Shown: piece after piece, positions 24,290 through 36,599 of the stretch | Layout of the letters: each line of letters starts with the position of its first letter | Numbering within the stretch: the first letter of the stretch is position 1 | Source: Varanus komodoensis | Lineage: Eukaryota; Chordata; Lepidosauria; Squamata; Varanidae | Direction of reading: 5' to 3' | DNA: 64,000 nt | NCBI RefSeq assembly: GCF_004798865.1 | Contig: NW_025335568.1 | Location: 24,682,422 to 24,746,421, forward strand | Notes under the pieces: generated by a model | Seen by the model: only the letters and a program-made list of their open reading frames with translations | Told to the model about the DNA's origin: nothing | Database searches by the model: none | Made by a program: the position numbers and the translations under genes

Positions 24290-26365
24290 AATGGACAACT
24301 GGATACATGTATATTCAGTCATGACATTTCTTGATGCCCTAAATGACCATGCCCTAGAACAAAAGGGAGGTAACCTTGGATTTAATCCTAAGTGGTGTCA
24401 CCCAGGAGCTAACATGAAATGTAAATTTTGTTGAACAACTTGGAAAGAATGATTATAATGCTATCAAATTTAATCTATATATTTAAGTAGAAAAATGGCA
24501 AGAAAGTCCAACAAAATCACAGCTGACTTTGAAAGCAAGAATTTCCTTAAAATTAGAGTACTTGTAAAAGAAAGGTTGAAAGGTGGAGCCAAGAAGGTTA
24601 AATACCAATAGCATGCTTGGAGATTACATAGAACCACAATAATAGGATCTCAGAGAGTATGTTTCCCATAGGCTGGGAAAGGTAGTACCAAGTCTAAGAG
24701 CTCATTGGCATGATTAACGAGCAGGATCAAGGACAATAGCAGAGAAAAGAAAGCCTGCTTCAGAAAATGGAAGTCTTGTCCAAATGAGAGAAAAAAAAGA
24801 GATGCAAGCAGGCAATGAGAGATGCAGATACAAGAGGATTTTGAGAAGAACTGAATGGGCTTGGAAGAACTGAAGCACCAGTGGTGATGAAAGAAGTTGT
24901 TCTCAACCTTACTGTCAAATGGAAAGTTAACAAATTGCCAAGCCCAGATGGTATCCATCTTAGAGTTCTTAAAGAACTCAAATAGGAAATTGCTACTTTT
25001 ATAACATTTTTCTAAGGTTATCCACTGTATAAGAGGACTGGAGGATGGCCAGTGTAACATCAGTTTTGAAAAACCATCTGGGATATTGGAAAAATTGTAT
25101 GCCAATTAGTTTAATGCCTTTTCTATGCAAATTGTCTGAAGGCATTATTAAAGGCAAAACTAGTAAGCATATAGAAGGACAAGCCATGGTGAAAAAGAGT
25201 AAGTTCTTCCTCACTAACCTTTTAAATTTGGGTCCAAGAAGGATCTTTAATGGGACCAGTGCTTCTCATTTATAAGTGAAGTGGCAAGGTTTGCTGAGAA
25301 TACCACATTATTTATGGTATTTAAAACAAAAAGGGATTGTGAGGTACACTTGGAAGTTGGGCATCAATTTCCAAAAGGATCTTCCCAAGCTAGCAGAACA
25401 AGCATCAGGATGACAAATGCAGTTCAGTGTAGCATGTGTAAATTAAGGCATGCTGTGGCAAACAACAAAAACAACAACTTCAGCTGATGGGATCTGAGCT
25501 AGTAGTGACTGATCAAGAAACAGATCTTGGGGTTGTGATGGACACCTTGATGAAAATGTCAACCCAGTGCACAGCTGCTATGAAAAGGGCACATCCATGC
25601 TAGACAAAATTAGGGAAGGAATTGAAAATAAAACTGCCAACAACTCCCCTTATACAAATCTTAGGTGTGACCACTCTTAGAATATTGTGCACATCTTTGG
25701 TTGCTGCATCTGAAAAATGACATGATTGAAATGGAAAAAGTGCAGAAAAGGCAACAAAAATGAGGAAAAGGTTGGAGCAACACTCCTATGATAAAAGCTT
25801 ACAATATCTGGGATTGTTTAGCAAATGAATGAAGGAAGGAAGGAAGGAAGGAAGGAAGGAAGGAAGGAAGGAAGGAAGACAAGGTGAGAGATGACAGAGA
25901 ATCCAAAATTCTCTGTGGTTTGGATAAATAGATAGGGATACATTTTTTTCTTACTCTTAAAATACTAGAAACCAAGGTCATGCCATGAAGCTTATTGGCG
26001 GGAGATGCAGGACACATAAAAGGAAGTATTACTTCACGCTATGCATAATTAGCCTTTAAATTTACTTTACAAGATGTAGTGGTCATGACCTATCTGTATA
26101 GCTTTAAAAGGGGACCAGACAAATCAATGGCGTTTAAAGCTATGAATGGCTACTAGTCCTGATGGTTATATGTTACCTCTCGCATCGGAGGCAGTATTCC
26201 TAAGTACAGCCATTTATGGGGAACATGGATGGGTGGGTCTTGTTGCACTCCTGTCTTGCTGGTGGATTTCCCATGTGAAGCTGGTTGGTCACTGTTTGAA
26301 CAGAATGCTGGACTAGCTGAACCCTTGCTCTGATCCAGCATGGCTGTTCTTTTATTCGTATGTTT
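24290..26365 (+). mobile_element. CR1-like LINE, degenerate, reaching its 3' end
   Basis: This is a non-LTR retrotransposon remnant on the + strand. It shows a reverse-transcriptase block reading PDGIHLRVLKELK (about 24937-24978), typical of CR1-clade enzymes. A catalytic-site region follows, read as F-A-E-N-T-T-L where active copies have F-A-D-D-T. Then come the 'thumb' phrases EIEMEKVQK-like and AAMKRAH (about 25580-25760). The 3' part at 26000-26350 matches the common reptile phrase 'GAATGCTGGACTAG...GATCCAGCATGGCTGTTCTT'. There are many stops and frameshifts and a deletion before the catalytic region, so it is an old inactive copy. A (GAAG)n microsatellite sits within it at 25827-25879. 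The CR1 clade is likely, with the related L3 lineage as an alternative. Confidence 0.75.
25827..25879 (+). repeat. (GAAG)n microsatellite
   Basis: A tetranucleotide GAAG run of about 13 units lies inside the CR1-like LINE. On the other strand it gives a spurious repetitive frame. Confidence 0.95.
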
Positions 26366-28466
26366 TTAAATTCTCTGAAGGGAAATGTTTTACCTTTGCT
26401 TGCCACCTCATTAACATTCAGTGTGTAGGCTTTCTTTTTGTTCTGCAAAGGAAAGCCTTGGTGGAATTTGAATGACCCTTGGATGTTGTTTTACACCGAA
26501 ATTCCTGCTTAGTTCCAGTGTTAAACTTCAAACGAGAAAACATCTGACTGTGTGTCTGCATTGGGAGAGCCCACAACCAGGTTGGGGAGGAGGGAGAGAG
26601 GAAATACTGTCATTACTGAAAAGCTTCTCTTTTTTGTGCAAACATCTGGTATGTGTACTATTAGGAGCCTAATAAGGGACTTGTGGGGGCTCATATACAC
26701 ATGCACATGTATGCAATCAGAAGAAAATGCTTTAAACTCTGTAATGGATTTCTGAGCTTTGTTTCTATATGGGACTGAAATTGCCATGGCTACTTCTGCT
26801 TGGTAACTTAAGGCCTTGGTAACTTAAGGCCTTGCATGTGTGGCCTTGTTGTTTCTTTTCTTCTTCTCTGTATCTTTCTTTAATTTTGACCATGGTATCA
26901 TTCTGGAATCCACATCTTGAGCAATAGTTCTGCAGCTTGCTCCTTAGATTTGTTTGTTTGTTTGTTACATTTCTATTCTACTCAATAGAAAATCATTTGG
27001 GGCAGTTTTGCACAGCCATTAAAAAAATAAATATAACATGGTGAAATGAAATATAAACATTTTAAAGTTTAAGATAAGATAAAACCAACATAAAACCAAT
27101 TTGTTTATTGGATTATAAGTACTGAAGGCCATTTTGGATACATATGTGATACATGATGTACAATTTAAAATAATTTAGTTATTTTAGATATATTCTATAT
27201 TTATATTTTAGATATAAAATCTTTACTTTCTCACCATGTTTTATTTGTAATTTTTAATCTGCTCAAATAGCAAGGTTCTCTGAGCAGATTATGTAAAGCT
27301 ATATATATATAAAATAACTGTATAGGACACAATCTTACCAATATTTAGACAGAAAAAAAATCCTTACAGTTCCTATCATTCCTCAGCCCCCTATAAACAT
27401 GCATAGAATTGTGCCCATAATGATAAAAACAGTCATATAATCCAATCCTAAATAAATAAATAAATGTGTATATATAATCTTTTCACAGTTACAATTTCAT
27501 GCTTATATTTAGCATTATTTAATTATGCAGTACTTGGTGAAAATTTTGTTTTTTAGATGTTGGAGGAGGTGCAGTGTGTGAAGTTTGATCTGTGATTTAT
27601 TTTTATTTAATTTTACTTTGGGTTGTATCTAACAATTTCCTTCCAGTGGTGAAACAGAACCAATAGAGAATGAATTATCCCTCTTCTTTGCATTTTGCCA
27701 CACACCCTACAAATCTGTTATCAAGTGTTGGGAGATTCTTCACAGAAAATTGGGGCCAGGATGTGGGAGCATGTAGGGAAAATGGAAAGAAAACTCCTGT
27801 TGCATGACTGAAAGTCATCTTGCATAAAGTTAGTATAGGATTGCAGTGCTCCTTCCTCAACATGTTTTAAAGTCAGTTTAGGGTTAGAAGAAAGCCTCTG
27901 ATCTCAGAGACTTCTAAGGATCTTATGCCTTGCTGAGCTGCTGGAAACTGAGACAGACAGTTTTTGCCTCTTTGATCTATTTTTAATTTTTTCCTAGATG
28001 TGTCTCTGGACCTTTCTAGAGCGGTTGCAAAGCCAGGGCTGTGGAGACTATATGATTTTGGTATATCCTGGTCCATCCTTTCTCTTCCATCCCTGCACAT
28101 CAGAACACTCCCTTTTTATTCTGTTAGGTCATCCAAAGCTGCTTTTGTGACCTTGGAAAGTAGGCACTGCTTTTGTTTTTGTTTTTGTGGTGGTTGTGAG
28201 CGGAGGGATCAGATCTTGACGTTCCCCCTTGTAGCAGTGTCTTTGACATGTGAAGAGGGAATCAGGCAAAATCCTATGGTCCTTGGGATGGTCTCCAGGG
28301 ACTGTAGGATTGTGCTTTGAATTGATTTATTAGTTCAGTGGTTTCCCTTAATGTTTATTTTTATTCTCTATTTAGAGGGAAAAATTTCCCAAGGCAGCTT
28401 CCAAAAACTGATATAAACACAATACTAAAACAATAAATTATCAAGTCCGTCTTTAATAAAGCCACT
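26366..28466. other. No gene seen
   Basis: This AT-rich stretch has a perfect 16-bp tandem duplication at 26799-26830, a (TTTG)n run near 26950, and a possible LINE-tail remnant in reverse at about 26940-27115. No exon is supported. Confidence 0.5.
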
Positions 28467-28569
28467 TATTTATTTATTATATTCATATCCTGCTTTCCCC
28501 CCCTTTTATAGAACTCCAGCAGCTTACATAATTCTCCTCCTTCTCTCAGTCTTATCTTCATACCAACAA
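28467..28569 (-). mobile_element. Sauria-type SINE, 3' part (split copy)
   Basis: The tail TATTTATTTATTATATTCAT leads into CATATCCTGC and then TTCTCTCAGTCTTATCTTC. The copy stops at CCAACAA, where a second element is inserted, and resumes at 28806. Confidence 0.85.
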
Positions 28570-28800
28570 TAGTTTTTCGGCCCCAGGCCAAGACCTTTTT
28601 ATTTAAACGCTGTTTTAACTGTTAATGGTTTACTTGTTGATTTTAAATTGACCAGGCTGTTTCCACTATTTTATTTTATGTATTTTATTTATTTGATGAT
28701 TTTTTTTGTATTTTATATGGGATTTTAATGATTGTAAGCCGCCCCAAGGCTCATGCGATGAGGCGGCATATAAGTTGTCTAAATAAATAAAAATAAATAA
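28570..28800 (+). mobile_element. Element inserted into a Sauria-type SINE
   Basis: This is an insert of about 230 bases. It ends GATTGTAAGCCGCC, GAGGCGGCATATAAG and an (AAATA)n tail, a 3' end shared by L2/CR1-like reptile LINEs and their SINE partners. AACAA stands on both sides (28565-28569 and 28801-28805), consistent with a short target duplication. The family is tentative, but the nested order is clear. Confidence 0.7.
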
Positions 28801-28805
28801 AACAA

Positions 28806-28902
28806 CCCTGTGAGGTAGGTTGGGCTGAGAGGCTGTGACTGGCTCAGAGTCACCCAATGGCTGTGTGGGGACTGGAACCCTGATCTTCTGAGTCCCAGTC
28901 CC
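28806..28902 (-). mobile_element. Sauria-type SINE, 5' part (split copy)
   Basis: The SINE resumes with CCCTGTGAGGTAGGTTGGGC and ends at AGTCCCAGTCCC. The extreme tRNA-like head is missing, so this copy was 5'-truncated. Confidence 0.85.
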
Positions 28903-30668
28903 AATTAAAAGCTGAAACATACCATTCAGTAAAACATGAAGTTCTAAGGAATACTGAAACAGTAGCTGAAACCAACGTGATTCAACATCCCTTAAAACCT
29001 ATCATAAGAAGAGGCTTCAGAAAATAAGTGTATTTTTAAAACTCCTTTAAAGGCCTGTAACAAATGACTCTTATGCAAGCCGGTTGGCATTGTGTTCTGC
29101 AACCATTGGATGACAGCTGAAAAATCCCACTTAAAGAAGCCCGATTGTTGTTTCTGATGACACAGTGAGCAGGGTTTGAGCAGCTGCTCTCAGACATGCA
29201 CTCAGCTTGCTATGGGCAAAGGTGGTTCTTTGGGTAACTCCTCCCCGAGCTGTTCAAGGCTTGTATGCATGCTCTTCTTTAGTCAAAATTAACTGTTCAA
29301 AGATACACTGATAATTATGTACTGATTAACAGCACAAGTGGGGGAACAATATAAAACTTGGATCAATTTGTCACTTTCATTTGAATTGTTGGTGGAAAAG
29401 TGAAGGGAAGAGTAAAGAAATTTGAATCATCTTTAGAGGAGGTGGTCCTCACTTGCTAATACTGTGTATGTTTTGAAAAAGTTTGAAGCATTTTCCTACA
29501 TGTGTAGCATTTGTATGAATCAATGTATTAATATATTTTGTGCTTTGCTACACCATTAAAGAAAGTCATATAGGTCTATTAGCTGTCTCATTTTCTATAT
29601 GCTCATCCATGCAGGTTATCTTATTATTTACACATCTTTGAAACAAGGCTCAAACAAGGAAAACATATACCCAGCCACAGTCTCTGGAGCCATTGCATTG
29701 GTTTCTAAGTGCTTTTTAATCTCATTTAAATGATATTTTTATGGTGTGTGCCCTGCATGGAGGCAAATGGTGTGTTCTTTCAAGCTTCATAAATGTTACC
29801 TGTTTGAATCCATGCTGTATTTTTCCAGAAGTAACAGGCAGATACACAGATGCTCAGCCAATGGAAATAAAACAAGCAATGAAGCATCTGTTGCTAGGGT
29901 GCTGAGGACGAGAGGGTTGTGATGAGACTCCATGGAACCTCATCTCTCTAGCATTCATGAACTTACTCTTGGGTTTGGGCCTGTTTTAGAAAGTGAGCTG
30001 AGTCAAAAGAAAGTCTGTGAACATATGCAGGACAAAGGTTGTGTAACCGACCAAAAGGTTGGTTCTTTCATGTCACAGGCAGCATGAACAAAAGCTTGTG
30101 CAGTATATGGGGAATACTGGACCCACCATGAACTTGGACTCATGACTATGACAAAGCACACCAGTATCTGGGAATTCAAAAGATTCCCATCGTCAAAATG
30201 GACTTGTCACACATCCTTGGAAGACCCTAGAGATTTAGTCTAGAAGTGGCCACTTGTGCAGCAGCTCTTGCCAGGGGGCTTTGTGGTGTTTCCAGGGCAA
30301 CAGTGGTGAAATGGCAATCTTGAGTGGAGTTTGAGGTGAAGCCCAGATATTGGTGAAGCCACAGTGAAGCAAGGAAACCGTAGACTAGGCTGTTGATTCT
30401 CTCTGTGGTTTTAGAAAACTACTCTTATTGTGCAGGAACTCTGGATTTGGGTCAGGATGACACAACAGGCCCACAATGGTAAGTTTCATTATAGAAGTGG
30501 CTGCCTGTTCTTTATTTCCAGTAGCTAAACTCCTCATGCCACCTCTTTCCTCTCCTTCTTCTTGTGTGCAGTTCTGCCAGCAGTAGAGCAGTGATTCTGT
30601 TTAGCTCTCTCCATCCCTTTTGGATTTGGTTATGGCAGGTATCTTTAATAAAATCAATTGACATATAA
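28903..30668. other. No gene seen
   Basis: There may be faint LINE remnant in the first 300 bases (AAAACATGAAGTTCTAAGG... then a diverged 3' UTR-like stretch). No exon or clear repeat is found in the remainder. Confidence 0.45.
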
Positions 30669-30735
30669 TGCAATCCCAAGAAAAGTTTCTGAGAAGAATC
30701 ATTAGGGTTGATGGTGCTTACTCCACGGGAAGTAT
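30669..30735. repeat. ~80-bp inverted-end repeat copy, short
   Basis: It begins TGCAATCCCAAGAAAAG and continues to GGTGCTTACTCC. The right end is lost. Confidence 0.4.
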
Positions 30736-30859
30736 GTTCAGGCTCCCAGCCCCAGCCTCAGCTTGAGCTCCAGTTTTGAGTAAGAAAATTGATCCCAAAG
30801 TGGTTCTGAGTTTAACATGGAGGTGTGGTTACTCACAGTAAGGGCTGTACCAGTGACAG

Positions 30860-31500
30860 TTTTTGTCTTGACAAGATGCTCTAGCAGGTGATGGCCTACT
30901 GGCTCAAGCTGTTCTCGAATGGAACAGATTATCTGGATCAATTTCAGCCTGGATTCAGGCCAGGCTTGGTGATAGCCTTGGTTTCTCTGTATGATGTTCT
31001 GTGTTGGGAGAGACATATGGAAGTTGTGACCCTGTTGACATGTCTAGATCTCTCAAAGGCCTTTGATAACATGACTGGGGGATCATGTTGAGGCAGCTGT
31101 CTGAGGTGGGAGTGGGCATACTGCTCTGAGTTCATTCTGCTCCTGTTTGAAAGACTGAATCTCGAAGGTTGTGCCTGGAGATTTCTGTTTGACCACATTG
31201 ATTCTCCAGTATGGGATTCAACAAGGGTTGGTCTTAGTCTCTATGCTGTTAAACTTCTTCATGAATCCACAGAGTTTGGTCATCTGGAATTTTGGGGTGC
31301 ATTGATGGCATATAGCTTTATTTTTTCCTTTTTACCTTCAGCAGGTTAGGCTATGGGTGTAGTAAATTGGTGCCTGAAGACAAAATAAACTGGACGAGGG
31401 CTAAGAAACTGTTTCAATCCAGACAAGTCTAAGATGTTGTTGGAGGGTGGTTCCTCTTGCTCAGATGGGAAATATTTATCCCATTTAGGTGCAATTAGAA
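30860..31500 (+). mobile_element. L2-like LINE reverse-transcriptase fragment
   Basis: The frame at 30888-31091 reads YLDQFQPGFRPG and then LLTCLDLSKAFDNM. These match the 'FQSGFRPG...LLVLLDLSAAFD' signature of L2-clade reverse transcriptases. Further on, QQGLVLVSMLLNFFM resembles 'PQGSVLSPMLFNIYM'. The catalytic YADD is no longer recognisable (about 31300) and several stops are present. It is truncated at both ends and inactive. Confidence 0.7.
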
Positions 31501-33180
31501 TATAAAAATAATTTACTCTGTCACTTTTTTTAGTTTAGCTTCCCCTTAGCCTCCAGATGTGCTGGACTGCCAGCTGGCTAAAGCTCAGGACTAATAACTC
31601 ACACAGAAATTCAGTCCCCTACCAAGCAGAAGAATGGCATTATGGAACTGGCAGGTTGTTCTGTGTTATGTATGGAACCTGGCTTTGAACTCTATGGGGC
31701 ATGTTGCCAGTGGGTCAGTCTTTTTCTCTGACTTATATGAGCTACAATGCTCTATCTGGACCAAATGAAACTGGAAAATGGGGTACTCAGAGTAGACAGG
31801 AGAAAGAGTCACATGCTAGAAAGAGTCACAAGGACACAAGCCTACAGAATGCGCAATTAGAAAGAATGAACGTTGCCTGAACTCAAGGAATTCAAAACAA
31901 GGTTAATTTGGGCAATCAAACAGAAGGCTCAAAGAGGTTCCTTGCCTCTTTATTCATTTTTTAAAAAATCTAGCTTTAAAAAAGTGTCATGCTGTGACAT
32001 TCAGGCTGGCATTTACATATTTCCCATTTATATGTTTTCCCCAGATGCAGAAAACAGTTGAAGAGGAACAATTACATTTTGCATCTTCTTTGCCTCTATG
32101 ATGGTTGCAAAGTCTTAACAGCTTTCTTGGCAGCTCCAGGCTTGTATAAAAGTTTCCTGCTTGAACCATAGAGTTCCTGGTGAAAATGAAAAGGATAGCA
32201 CTTCAAGCATTAGGGGTTTCTTTCTGTACTTGTCCAGAAATGTTGTGTCAATTCTTTAAAAATTGCACATACAAGTCACAGTATTGCATCAAAACTATTA
32301 GATATTTTGGACTATGTGAAACTGTAGATGTGCTTTTTGGCTCTATTTCCTAAAGGCTCTCTTCCAGGAATTAATCAAAGAGAAGCAGCAGCATGGCTTC
32401 TAGTTCTCAGAAGAGCCACCAGAGGGTGTCTGATTCCTTTCAAGTGTGATGAGAGTATTATTCAAGTTCATTAGCAGGGCACAAGAAAATCTGTCATTTT
32501 CATTTAATGTTATGAAATCCCTGTAGAACAATATGAACCATGGAGAGAGGATCCCCAAAATGAGGTGGGCAGTGAGGGAGATGAAGATTAGGAAGATCTG
32601 AAATGCAGACAAATGAATAAACCCAGACTTTCAGAAACTACATTGTTTTAGTAGAAAGGCCATTTGAAAATATTATCCATAAAACATTAGCATTTGTGAA
32701 TGTCGGGACAGAGGGGGAGAGTATCCTGTTTGGCTCTAGCACTGAAGTAAATTATGTTGTGAATGTATTAATTCTACCACAATGTCAGTAGTGGAAAGCA
32801 AAGGCTGTTGGTGTTGTGCTAGAGGCACCTTCAGTAACACAATGTAATGCACTAGTCCTGGTGCCAAAATAGGATACAGTCCAATAGTAATATTTAGCAG
32901 ATATGTCTGTCAGGTATGTTTTGATAAAACTTTAGCACATTGTTTTGTGCTGGATTTTTTATATTGGTGACATAGAAACCTGGTTCATTGTCACTGAACT
33001 CCTGAGGCTTTCCTCTGTCCTGTTCAGATAGCAAACCATCAGATATAGTACCTGAAGAAAGTGCTGGTTTCCTCTTCCACAGCATATTAAAGATACGATT
33101 TAAATATAGAAACAGTTCTGAGTCATGCATATGGATGGCAATACATGTGGATAGATATTTATATCAGCAGAGCACAGGAC
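31501..33180. other. No gene seen
   Basis: No supported exon and no clear repeat beyond short A/T runs. Open frames are short on both strands. Confidence 0.5.
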
Positions 33181-33236
33181 CCTTTCCTTTCCTTTCCTTT
33201 CCTTTCCTTTCCTTTCCTTTCCTTTCCTTTCCTTTC
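33181..33236 (+). repeat. (CCTTT)n microsatellite
   Basis: About eleven near-perfect CCTTT units give a homopurine/homopyrimidine tract that could form a triplex (H-DNA). Confidence 0.95.
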
Positions 33237-33257
33237 GTGGAGGATAAATGCTGTGCG

Positions 33258-33292
33258 TACCATCCAGTGATACCATCCAGTACCATCCAGTA
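33258..33292 (+). repeat. Short tandem repeat of TACCATCCAG
   Basis: Three copies of TACCATCCAG occur in 35 bases, the first two separated by a TGA-type spacer. Confidence 0.8.
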
Positions 33293-33456
33293 ATGCGTGA
33301 CAGGTTTACCAACCATTCATCCCACTACCTGATTGTCCTACCTTTTTGGCAGGAATTATGGCTTTTTTTGTGCCATGTGGTACTTTTATTTTGAGCAGGG
33401 CGTTTCTGCCGCATTCTCATTTCAGAACAGAATTACTGGATCAAGAATGAGAGTAG

Positions 33457-34151
33457 CTCTAGGCCAGTGATGGCGAACCTTTTAGAGAGCATAATTTCTG
33501 CCCATTCTAAAAACATTCCAAGCATCAAAACCATGCCAGGACACCTCATTTTTCTAACTCTAACCCTAACCTGGTGCACACCCCTAACCCTAATATAGGG
33601 CTAATGTTCCATTGAAAAGAGGACGATTTTGAAAAAGCCTTCCTTGAGTAGCTTTTGCTGCACAGCTCATCATTTCTGCCCATTCTAAACACACTCAAAC
33701 CATCAAAATCATGCCAGGACACCTCGTTTTTCTAACCCTAACCCAGAGATGGTGAACCCTTTAGAGACTGAGTGCCCAAACTGCACAAAACCCACTTATT
33801 TATTGCAATGTGCCAACATTGCAATAAAACCTGAAAAATGAGGTTTTATTTTAGAAAAAACAACTCACAGCTATTCCAAACAAATATATACTGTATATAT
33901 ATATCCTTGGCAGTGCACTGACCAGCCATGTGAAATCTCAGGTGAGTTGCAGCTAATGAGTCGTGGCTCGTGACGTCATCGCCTGGCACCGCTACTCCTT
34001 TCCGAGCATGGGCATGGCCCCTATGTGTGCTGTTATCTGATGCTTAGCTGCTGGGGCGATGCTGGGGCGACTTGGCTTGCATGCCGACAGAGAGGGCTCT
34101 GCGTGCCCAGTGTGGCACATGTGCCATAGGTTTGCCACCACTGCGCTAGGC
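33457..34151. mobile_element. hAT-type MITE with 8-bp target duplication and duplicated left end
   Basis: The terminal inverted repeats are CAGTGATGGCGAACC (33465) and GGTTTGCCACCACTG (ending 34143). They are flanked by CTCTAGGC (33457-33464) and CGCTAGGC (34144-34151), an 8-bp target duplication with one mismatch. The central TA fits the nnnTAnnn preference of Buster-type hAT transposases. It is non-autonomous, since no transposase frame is visible. A second start-like sequence (AGAGATGGTGAACCCTTTAGAGACTG near 33747) and a repeated internal block (33487-33570 and 33668-33745) show an internal duplication relative to the copy at 62085. Confidence 0.85.
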
Positions 34152-34508
34152 TATGTGAGCTGTTGGTTGTGTCCTCTCTGTCCCTGAACTATCAACTTCA
34201 GTGCAATGCAAATATTAAAGAATGATAACATGATCTAAATTAACCAAAACTACAAATGCAATATCTAATATATTAAAATATAATATATGAGTAAAATAGG
34301 AAACAATTTACTGAAATACATAATTGCAAAGCAAAGCGCTTGGTACAATTTGACCAGTTTGTGTGAAAGTCCACTTCTTCCCATTCAATCAAAAAGAGCC
34401 AACTCAAATGTAAGCAATGAACACATATCAGTTGTCCTCTGCTGAAAATGGGGAGTGGATTAATCCTTGAGTGGTGTATAGTAATACCTTTAAACACACC
34501 CCTTTCTT

Positions 34509-34645
34509 GAAACATTAATAAGGGCCAGTCACAGACTCTCAACTCAGCCTATCTCACAGGGGTGTTGTGAGGATAAGATTGAGAGGAGAATTATGTTAGC
34601 TACCTTGACTTCCTTGAAAAGAGGTGCAGTATTTATACTCATAAC
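34509..34645 (+). mobile_element. Sauria-type SINE, 5'-truncated
   Basis: It begins at GGGCCAGTCACAGACTCTC, so the tRNA-like head is missing. It has CCTATCTCACAGGGGTGTTG and a diverged tail GCAGTATTTATACTC. Confidence 0.8.
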
Positions 34646-36599
34646 AAGTTTATAATAGATACCATTTACCAGGGATATAGCCAGAATTCATACAGCTGGC
34701 TTCTTTGCAAACAACAGGAGATTGTTTTATATTGATTCTGATCACTCATTATGGTTTGGTATAATTTATTTTTTTAATCCTTATTGCAGTCCTGTTGAAG
34801 ATCACTCCTTAGAAGTTCATATTTTTCATGGAAAAGCCCATTCACTTTTGGTAATATATCGGCTTCCATTTCTGTGTCTGCTGTTTACATTTTTAATATC
34901 CATTATCATACCCATTAAATGGGAAAGCATCTAGAGAGCAATCCTATTCTCCTTAGACAGTGTACAAGAATCCATAAGATACTGGGATTTTCCATGGCAG
35001 TAGACCAAGGTATAGCCACAGGGGAGGAAATTCACACCTGGATTTCTCAGTCCCTCCCAACAACCATAGAAAGCTCCATGGTGGCTTCCTTTACCAAAGT
35101 GTCATAGCATCAGAAGAAGACAGGGAGAGGAAAGGGGCCATGTGGACACAAGGAGGAGAGGACCCATCTGCTGGATCCCGAAGCATCGTCGTACTTGTTC
35201 CCATTCTCATGAAGATAAGTAGCTGGATGCATCCACAGGAATATGACATAAAAACATTTCTGTCTTCCTGCCCTGCCTGGTTCTTGCCAACAGGGCTTAG
35301 GATAAATGGAGTGGCAGTCATCTGTCCCATTGATCTGTGCCTAGGAGCTCTAGCAAAGTCATTTCTTTCCTAGCCTTACAATCCCAAATCCTTTAATTGG
35401 AGGTGCCAGGGATTAAATTTGGGGTCTTCTGGCCTGATTTGTCTCTCTCGCCGAGATCCACATTTATTTAGAGGCAGACTACTTAGCAATACTATTTCTG
35501 TGAATGAAAATTTTTAGTTTCCTCACTGGAACTGAGCAGCTGCAGCTACCATTCCTTAGGATATCTCAGATATGAGTCTACCTACAGTGAAACCCTAATC
35601 TCCCACATTTTTCAGAACCCTTCCTTTCACTCATATAATTAATCAGAATGGTGAAAAGCTGTTTATAAGAGGATAATGTATCTAATAGGTATTTTAGCAA
35701 CTGGTTAACACCGTATTAGCTAGATATGTGGCTCAGACAGCTTTAAAAATATTAGACAAAATTCCTGGAGGACAGCTGTATCAATAGATAGAGTTATCCT
35801 CCAGGAAAGTTAAATGAAACTGTCATATTCAAGAGCTGTATGCCACCAAGTACCAATTGCTTAGGAAGTTAGAGCAGAAGAAAGCTATTGCCTTTAAGCA
35901 ATACTCTTGAACTTTCCAGCGGCATCCAGCTGACCATTGTAGCAAGAAAGATTTTGAACTATTGGACCATTGGCCTGATCCAACTGGTCTCTTTTTTATG
36001 GTGTTTAAAGGAGGGGAGTTGAACTTAGATGAATCCATAGGCTGGTTCCTTCTGGACCAACTTGATAGGCCAGATGATAACATCAGGGACAAGACCACAT
36101 CCCTGGAACCCTATCATCTTCCTGACATCATGCATTTCCCCTTTGCAGACTTTGGTTTCTCACCTTGAAAAAGGAAGGAGTCTTGTACCTCTTTCTGCAT
36201 GGTGCAAAGTATTTGGCTTAGTCCCCAGCTTCAGTCCCCAGCTTTGTATGCCACCCACTGTTGCAACTACATTGGTCAGTGGTGTGCAGTTGGACTACAT
36301 GGACAGAGCAGTTCTCCAAATTGGTTTGACAAGCAATGTGCAAAACTGGATCCTTGCACGTATCTCCAATTCATGATTGAAGACAACAGCAGGGATTCTT
36401 TTTCTCCCAAGGGATAGCAGGGCTTTGAGGAAGGGCTCTCCATATCCTGAATCAGGAAAGCCTATGGGCCCAATCCACCTTGTTGCCTGGAGATTTTAAA
36501 TGAAAAATTTGACTACATTCCCCCCTCACTTGAAATGTCAAAAATAAGGAGAAACATGTAACATCACTGCATAAATATTTAAGTAAGCCTCTAAAATTT
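34646..36599. other. No gene; possible LINE tail
   Basis: Around 35940-36005 the phrase ATTGGACCATTGGCCTGATCC resembles the 3' end of a CR1/L3-type LINE. Otherwise no exon or clear repeat is seen. Confidence 0.4.

Noticed and set aside
33557-33745. CTAACCCTAACCC runs as an interstitial telomere
   Set aside because: They are only a few units each and belong to the duplicated block inside the hAT MITE.
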